A DNA stretch of 9,906 bases. It comes from an uncultured Bacteroidales bacterium. Lineage in GTDB: Bacteria > Bacteroidota > Bacteroidia > Bacteroidales > Muribaculaceae. The notes beneath the pieces were generated by a model. It was not told the DNA's origin and did not search any database. It was given only the letters and a program-made list of their open reading frames with translations. Each line of letters starts with the position of its first letter. Within the stretch, counting starts at the first letter, position 1. The DNA lies in assembly GCA_900552315.1 (NCBI GenBank), contig URZM01000074.1, forward strand, positions 1-9,906. The letters are read 5' to 3'. The position numbers and the translations under genes are program-made. Shown one piece after another: positions 6,591 to 9,906 of this stretch.

Positions 6591-7609
6591 AAGAAGAGAA
6601 ACTCAAAGGCAAATTCACATACGACGGGCAGGCCGACACCTACGTGGCCACCGTCAAGAAACCCTATCAATGGTGGTGGTGGCTCCTGTTGCTGCTCATC
6701 TTCGTCCCCCTGTTCATACGCTGTGAGCGCACCGTCAAGGTCAAGGTGGTGGACTCTGCGGGCAATCCCGTGGAGAGCGTGGACCTCACCTTGGAGTACA
6801 CATCCCACTATTTCCTGGCACATGAGGAGGCACATGAGGAGAAAGAGACCACCGACGCCAAGGGCAACGCCACCTTCCACGGCCTGGAGTGCAGCGTCTA
6901 CAGCTACCTCTTTCACGGCTCCGAGACCATGACCATAACCGCAGACCCCCCGGCCCCCTACATCGGCAAGAGCGTGGAAGAGCCCTTCCACACCACCGAC
7001 AACGTGAAGATAGTGCTCGACGAGACCGGCGTGCCCGTGAAAGTGCAGGTGATAGACGCCATGAACGGCCAGCCCCTCTCCGGCGCCGATGTCGTGGTCA
7101 CCCGCCGAGGCTCCGGCCTGGGCACATTCGTCACCGACATGAACGGCATGGCTGTCGTCCCCGACGTGAAGCGCTCCGACAAGCTATCCTTGGCCGGACG
7201 CAAGGCGGGATACGAGACCAACGACACCACCCTGGCCTCCGTCACAGGCCGCGAGTTGAACGTCAACCCGCCCAGGCAGATACCGCTCCACAAGATATTC
7301 CAGTGCGACGACAACATCCAGCTCTCGGGCGGCCAGGAGCCCCAGACAGTCATACCCAACGTGGACATGCACAAGACCGGAGGCACCTTCACCGTGGATT
7401 TCCTGACCTACGGCATACCCGACAGGCTTATTGTATATGACGAGGACGGCACGCAGCTCTACGACACCGGCCTGGTGCTCAATATCGATTATCCCGTACC
7501 TTATTCGGGAATCCGGTTCAAGGGACGCAAGCTCACCTTCAAGGTCATCTGCGACCCGCAAAACCCTTATGGGTCAGACTGGGTGATTTTCCCCCACTGT
7601 CCCGATTGA
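6587..7609 (+). CDS. unknown protein B: single-pass membrane protein with Ig-like modules and C-terminal beta domain
   Basis: The 340-residue protein has a short lysine-rich N terminus (1-26), then one membrane segment starting with four tryptophans (WWWWLLLLLIFVPLFI, 29-44). By the positive-inside rule this suggests N-in topology with the rest in the periplasm. Two carboxypeptidase-regulatory-like modules follow: 49-143 (VKVKVVDSAGNPVESVDLTL, ETTDAKGNATF) and 151-234 (VKVQVIDAMNGQPLSGADVV, FVTDMNGMAVV). The C-terminal domain (about 239-338) has GGTFTVDFLTYGIPDRLIVYDEDG (265-288; described by its ends GGTFTVDF and LIVYDEDG) and LYDTG, and cysteines at 240, 322 and 338. This looks like a beta-sandwich. 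Its modules resemble those of protein A, and the ATGA overlap implies co-production. Probably an envelope-anchored partner of A; activity unknown. The stop codon lies within an inverted repeat. Confidence 0.85.
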   Translation: MKEEKLKGKFTYDGQADTYVATVKKPYQWWWWLLLLLIFVPLFIRCERTVKVKVVDSAGNPVESVDLTLEYTSHYFLAHEEAHEEKETTDAKGNATFHGLECSVYSYLFHGSETMTITADPPAPYIGKSVEEPFHTTDNVKIVLDETGVPVKVQVIDAMNGQPLSGADVVVTRRGSGLGTFVTDMNGMAVVPDVKRSDKLSLAGRKAGYETNDTTLASVTGRELNVNPPRQIPLHKIFQCDDNIQLSGGQEPQTVIPNVDMHKTGGTFTVDFLTYGIPDRLIVYDEDGTQLYDTGLVLNIDYPVPYSGIRFKGRKLTFKVICDPQNPYGSDWVIFPHCPD

Positions 7610-7633
7610 CACATCTGCCGGTGGGTGTGTCAA
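7606..7633 (+). terminator. hairpin spanning the stop codon of gene B
   Basis: TTGACACA (7606-7613) is perfectly complementary to TGTGTCAA (7626-7633). Allowing G-U pairs, the stem extends inward almost to the centre, giving up to 12 bp around a small CCGG tip. No U-tract follows. It may be a transcript end or part of the repeat next to it; it shares its right arm with that repeat. Confidence 0.4.
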
Positions 7634-7744
7634 AATTCAACATTTCGTCCGAATTGTAGGGCTGCACCCCGGTGCATCCGCTGATAACCGATGTATTGGC
7701 ACCGTTGCACCAGGGGTGTCCCTACAGTTCGCTATTTTGACACA
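7626..7744. repeat. 119-bp palindromic repeat with 11-bp perfect terminal inverted repeats
   Basis: TGTGTCAAAAT (7626-7636) is repeated inverted as ATTTTGACACA (7734-7744). Inside, a left arm CGAATTGTAGGG-CTGCACCCC-GGTGCA (7650-7675) and the inverted right arm (about 7705-7731) are imperfect copies sharing TGTAGGG, CACCCC and GGTGCA. The left arm itself folds as TGCACC-CC-GGTGCA. The arms differ by an 11-nt insertion on the left. This looks like a small non-autonomous palindromic repeat. It directly abuts a broken glycoside hydrolase fragment. Confidence 0.65.
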
Positions 7745-7745
7745 G

Positions 7746-7904
7746 CCCCCGGCATACAGTGCCCTGGACCGACTCGGAGTGGACCGCAAGGAGGCCATAA
7801 GGCGCGACGTCTACCACATGGCACGCCTGGGGCTGAACGCCTTCCGCCTCCACCTGTGGGACGTGGAGCTGCCCGATGCCGCCGGGAACCTCCTGGAGAA
7901 CGAC
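7746..7904 (+). pseudogene. remnant of a family-2-like glycoside hydrolase
   Basis: About 53 codons encode a peptide ending with RRDVYHMARLGLNAFRLHLW (within 7791-7865) followed by DVELPDAAGNLLEND. This is the conserved early TIM-barrel stretch of GH2-like enzymes (beta-strand with the LGxNAFRxHLWDVE pattern), where 'GNLxxNEHLxLLDYL' normally follows. The similarity stops abruptly at about 7904, where the sequence becomes a pyrimidine-rich tract, and it begins directly at the edge of the 119-bp repeat. There is no start codon, signal peptide or catalytic region left. It is a gene relic, not an active enzyme. The family assignment is from recalled motif similarity, not a search. Confidence 0.6.
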
Positions 7905-7984
7905 CCTCCCCACCCCACCATCTCCCTTATTTCTCTCATTGCCTCTCATATCTCTCATCCCACTCCGGTGCAGCCCCTGCCGGG
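7905..7984. repeat. pyrimidine-rich tract with TCTCAT repeats
   Basis: The sequence is almost purely C/T at the start and contains three TCTCAT units spaced about 10 bp apart (7934-7939, 7944-7949, 7953-7958). It lies where similarity of the hydrolase relic ends and codes for nothing recognisable. Confidence 0.4.
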
Positions 7985-8052
7985 ACTGCGCCGCGAGGTA
8001 GCCCCACATTTCCGGCTGCGCCTCCAATGAGGCACAGGACATAAAAGGCAAA

Positions 8053-8128
8053 CGCATGCCGTCAGGTATGCGAGAGTCCGCCCTGTTCCGTGACCTGTCG
8101 TCCCCGTAGGGACATCGCTTTGCGATGT
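8053..8128. repeat. REP-like hairpin cluster, left part
   Basis: Three adjacent hairpins are seen: CGCATGCC-GTCA-GGTATGCG (8053-8072, one G-U), GTCCC-CGTA-GGGAC (8100-8113) and ACATCGC-TTT-GCGATGT (8112-8128), the last two sharing two bases. No open frame fits them. They resemble the short GC-rich palindromes that recur between genes in Bacteroidales; copy number cannot be checked from one window. Confidence 0.5.
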
Positions 8129-8210
8129 TTGATATGGAGAGCACCTGAGTCCTCCGATGGGTAGATCCCCGTCCGACCTCTCGCCGAGGCCAAGGGCCGA
8201 CCAGGCATAA

Positions 8211-8298
8211 GCCCCGGAAGGGGCGCAAACCTTGTTAACCGGGTACGCTTGCGTGCCCGGCCCCCCACCCCACCACGACCCCAGCCCCGGAGGGGCTG
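8211..8298. repeat. REP-like hairpin cluster, right part
   Basis: Hairpins GCCCC-GGAA-GGGGC (8211-8224), CCGGGTACGC-TT-GCGTGCCCGG (8239-8260, one G-U) and CAGCCCC-GGA-GGGGCTG (8282-8298) follow in close order. The first and third are variants of one motif (AGCCCCGGA-GGGGC) about 70 bp apart in direct orientation, so the middle hairpin is framed by two copies. The last lies 48 bp before porX and may affect its leader. Confidence 0.55.
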
Positions 8299-8346
8299 TA
8301 CAGCGACCCGCCGAACAATCACCCACCCCATAAGCGTTAAATAAAC

Positions 8347-8940
8347 ATGGAAAGAATACTCTGGGCAGACGACGAGATAGACCTGCTGAAACCCCATATA
8401 ATGTTCCTCAAGGCCAAAGGCTACGAAGTGGTCACGGCCAACAACGGACGCGACGCCATAGACGCGCTCGCGCACGACCCTTTCGACCTCGTCCTCCTCG
8501 ACGAGAACATGCCCGGCATATCCGGCCTCGAGACCCTGACGCTCATAAACCAGCAATTCCCCCAGCTCCCCGTGATAATGATCACCAAGAGCGAGGAGGA
8601 GAACCTAATGAACCAGGCCATAGGAAACAAAATCTCCGACTACCTCATAAAGCCCGTCAACCCCAACCAGATACTCCTCTCCATCAAGAAAAACCTCCAC
8701 TCCTCCGAACTCGTGGCCCAACAGGCTTCCTCCTCATACCAGCAGGAGTTCCAGCGCCTCAGCTCCTTGATAAACAGGGCCGAGACCATCGACGACTTCT
8801 ACGAGCTCTACCGCCAGCTCGTTTACTGGGAGATGAACCTCGCCACCACCGAGACCCACATGGACGAGATGCTCGCCATGCAGACCCGCGACGCCAACTA
8901 CAACTTCTCGAAATTCGTGGAGCAGAACGACGAGAACTGA
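8347..8940 (+). CDS. porX: PorX-type response regulator, N-terminal part (REC + linker), ended by in-frame UGA
   Basis: Residues 1-118 are a CheY-like receiver domain: acidic pocket D8/D9 in ILWADDEIDLL, phospho-acceptor D52 in LVLLDENMPG, T80 in VIMITKSEEE and K102 in LIKPVNPNQI. The run DENMPGISGLETL and IKPVNPNQI are strongly PorX-like. Residues 119-197 are the helical linker (FYELYRQLVYWEMNLA, HMDEMLAMQTRDANYNFSKFVEQN). In the family REC and PglZ are one protein of about 515 residues that, with the kinase PorY, controls type IX secretion genes in Porphyromonas and Flavobacterium. Here the frame stops at TGA 8938-8940, then continues without a frame change into the PglZ part. A separate REC-linker protein would lack the effector domain. 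The ATG at 8347 gives the family N terminus. Confidence 0.88.
   Translation: MERILWADDEIDLLKPHIMFLKAKGYEVVTANNGRDAIDALAHDPFDLVLLDENMPGISGLETLTLINQQFPQLPVIMITKSEEENLMNQAIGNKISDYLIKPVNPNQILLSIKKNLHSSELVAQQASSSYQQEFQRLSSLINRAETIDDFYELYRQLVYWEMNLATTETHMDEMLAMQTRDANYNFSKFVEQNDEN
8938..8940 (+). other. in-frame UGA interrupting porX at an expected Trp codon
   Basis: The frames before and after are identical (8347 and 8965 differ by 206 codons). The interrupted linker reads FVEQNDEN-stop-GNTPDHPLMSHELF. PorX homologues as I recall them have an N-x-x-x-W pattern followed by D-x-P-L-M-S, so the stop sits at the Trp and the residues after it remain PorX-like. TGG to TGA is a single G-to-A change. Without the stop the product would be 511 residues, the normal PorX length. 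Confidence 0.8.
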
Positions 8941-8964
8941 GGCAACACCCCCGACCATCCCCTC

Positions 8965-9882
8965 ATGAGCCACGAGCTCTTCAAGCGACGCGTCTTCCCC
9001 ATGCTCGACGACGGCGACAGGGTCTTCTTCATCCTCATAGACAACTTCCGCCTCGACCAGTGGCGCGTGCTGCAGCCACTGGTCTCGGACATGTTCAACA
9101 TCAGCGAGGACCTCTACACCACCATCCTGCCCACATCAACCCAATACGCCCGCAACTCCATCTTCGCCGGACTCATGCCCCTGCAGATAGCCACCATGTA
9201 CCCGGCCCTGTGGGTGGACGAAGACGAGGACGAGGGCAAGAACATATACGAAGAGCAGCTCATACGCACCCAGATAGAGCGCTTCCGCCGCCACGACACA
9301 TTCTCATACGCCAAGCTCAACGACTCCACAGCCATCGAGAAATACATGGCCCGCTTCAAGCAGCTCGCCTCCACGCAGCTCAACGTCGTGGTCCTCAACT
9401 TCATAGACATGCTCTCGCATGCCCGCACCGAAAGCAAGATGATACGCGAGCTCGCCAACAGCAACGCCGCCTACTGCTCCCTCACCGAGTCCTGGCTGCG
9501 CCACAGCGGAGCCATAGACCTGTTCCGACGCATAGCCGACTCCGGAGCCAAGATAGTGCTCACCACCGACCACGGCACCATACGCGTGGACAACCCCATA
9601 AAAGTGATCGGAGACCGCAACACGAACACCAACCTGCGCTACAAGGTAGGCAAGAGCCTCAACTACAACCGCAAGCAGGTCTACGAGATGACCAACCCCA
9701 AACGCTTCGGCCTGCCCGCCCCCAACCTCTCAAGCACCTTCATATACGCCTGCAACGAAGACTTCTTCTCCTACCCCAACAACTACAACTACTACGTCCA
9801 ATACTACACCGGCACCTTCCAGCACGGAGGCATCTCCCTCCAGGAGATGCTCGTCCCCCTCGTCACCCTGACCCCCCGCTGA
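8965..9882 (+). CDS. porX: PglZ domain (alkaline phosphatase superfamily), C-terminal part of PorX
   Basis: The 305 residues are a complete PglZ effector domain. Metal and nucleophile landmarks typical of the alkaline phosphatase superfamily are present: D26 in ILIDNFRLDQW, the T57/T59 region in LPTSTQYARNSIFAGLMP, D148/H152 in FIDMLSHAR, D202/H203 in TTDHGTIRV, and H287 in TFQHGGIS near the C terminus. The long PorX-specific blocks NTNLRYKVGKSLNYN and FFSYPNNYNYYVQYY are intact. In Porphyromonas this domain binds zinc and has phosphodiesterase activity on oligonucleotides. It starts at an ATG (the Met of PLMSHELF) 24 nt after the REC stop and in the same frame, so it could arise by reinitiation, readthrough or not at all. 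All visible active-site residues are kept, which argues against an old pseudogene. The protein ends 24 bp before the window edge. Confidence 0.88.
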   Translation: MSHELFKRRVFPMLDDGDRVFFILIDNFRLDQWRVLQPLVSDMFNISEDLYTTILPTSTQYARNSIFAGLMPLQIATMYPALWVDEDEDEGKNIYEEQLIRTQIERFRRHDTFSYAKLNDSTAIEKYMARFKQLASTQLNVVVLNFIDMLSHARTESKMIRELANSNAAYCSLTESWLRHSGAIDLFRRIADSGAKIVLTTDHGTIRVDNPIKVIGDRNTNTNLRYKVGKSLNYNRKQVYEMTNPKRFGLPAPNLSSTFIYACNEDFFSYPNNYNYYVQYYTGTFQHGGISLQEMLVPLVTLTPR

Positions 9883-9906
9883 CCCCCGCATACTCAACGC
9901 AGACCC

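Noticed and set aside
7934..7958. CRISPR-like or regulatory array from repeated TCTCAT
   Set aside because: Units of six bases with four-to-five-base spacers, only three copies, in a C/T-rich tract; far too short for CRISPR.
8062..8556. 164-codon minus-strand frame upstream of and overlapping porX
   Set aside because: It crosses several palindromic repeats and the start of porX, and the peptide has no recognisable motif.
8938..8965. Selenocysteine insertion at the porX UGA
   Set aside because: TGAGG (8938-8942) can pair with CCTCA (8961-8965), but a 5-bp stem with an 18-nt loop is a poor bacterial SECIS, the family has Trp rather than Cys there as I recall, and no reason for Sec at a linker position is seen.
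1..9906. Alternative genetic code with UGA read as Trp
   Set aside because: UGA is the natural end codon of several genes here (825-1442, 2980-4896, 5286-6590, 6587-7609, 8965-9882), and tryptophans are encoded by TGG throughout.

Overview
The window looks like chromosomal DNA from a member of the Bacteroidales, most plausibly a GC-richer gut lineage such as Muribaculaceae. The evidence is a bacterial RNase P RNA, a DUF349 repeat protein, a secreted cyclophilin with a helical insertion, a PorX-type REC + PglZ regulator, and several perfect TAnnTTTG promoter elements, which are typical of Bacteroidetes. The family-level placement is inference.

Left end (1-1442, minus strand): a cytidylate-kinase-like gene, a six-helix DUF308/HdeD-like membrane protein gene and the 5' part of rnpB lie in tandem with almost no spacing, so they are probably co-transcribed or overlapping units. 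rnpB runs off the window. A 96-bp AT-rich gap (1443-1538) carries two divergent TAnnTTTG promoters. Plus strand 1539-2806: a small acidic protein of unknown function, followed closely by an exported peptidyl-prolyl isomerase. After a regulatory gap with its own promoter comes a 638-residue protein with five DUF349 repeats (2980-4896), ending at a long hairpin.

Middle (4980-7744): a 275-bp MITE-like element with about 40-bp terminal inverted repeats sits directly upstream of a tightly coupled two-gene operon (4-nt ATGA overlap). Gene A is a 434-residue, apparently cytoplasmic protein with three carboxypeptidase-regulatory/Ig-like beta modules and a proline-rich tail. Gene B is a 340-residue protein with a single membrane anchor, carrying two more such modules and a distinct C-terminal beta domain. 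I cannot assign a function. It is the best candidate here for an undescribed system. Nested inverted repeats begin at B's stop codon.

Gap 7610-8346: no intact gene. It holds a 119-bp palindromic repeat, a remnant of about 53 codons from a family-2-like glycoside hydrolase, a TCTCAT-rich tract, and a run of short GC-rich hairpins resembling dispersed REP-like repeats.

Right end (8347-9882): a porX homologue divided by one in-frame UGA. The REC domain and helical linker end at 8940, and the PglZ domain continues in the same frame with an ATG at 8965. The UGA falls where I recall PorX proteins carrying a conserved Trp, and the codons between the stop and the ATG still encode PorX-like linker. 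This is either a recent TGG-to-TGA mutation, a sequence error, UGA readthrough, or a functional split into two proteins.
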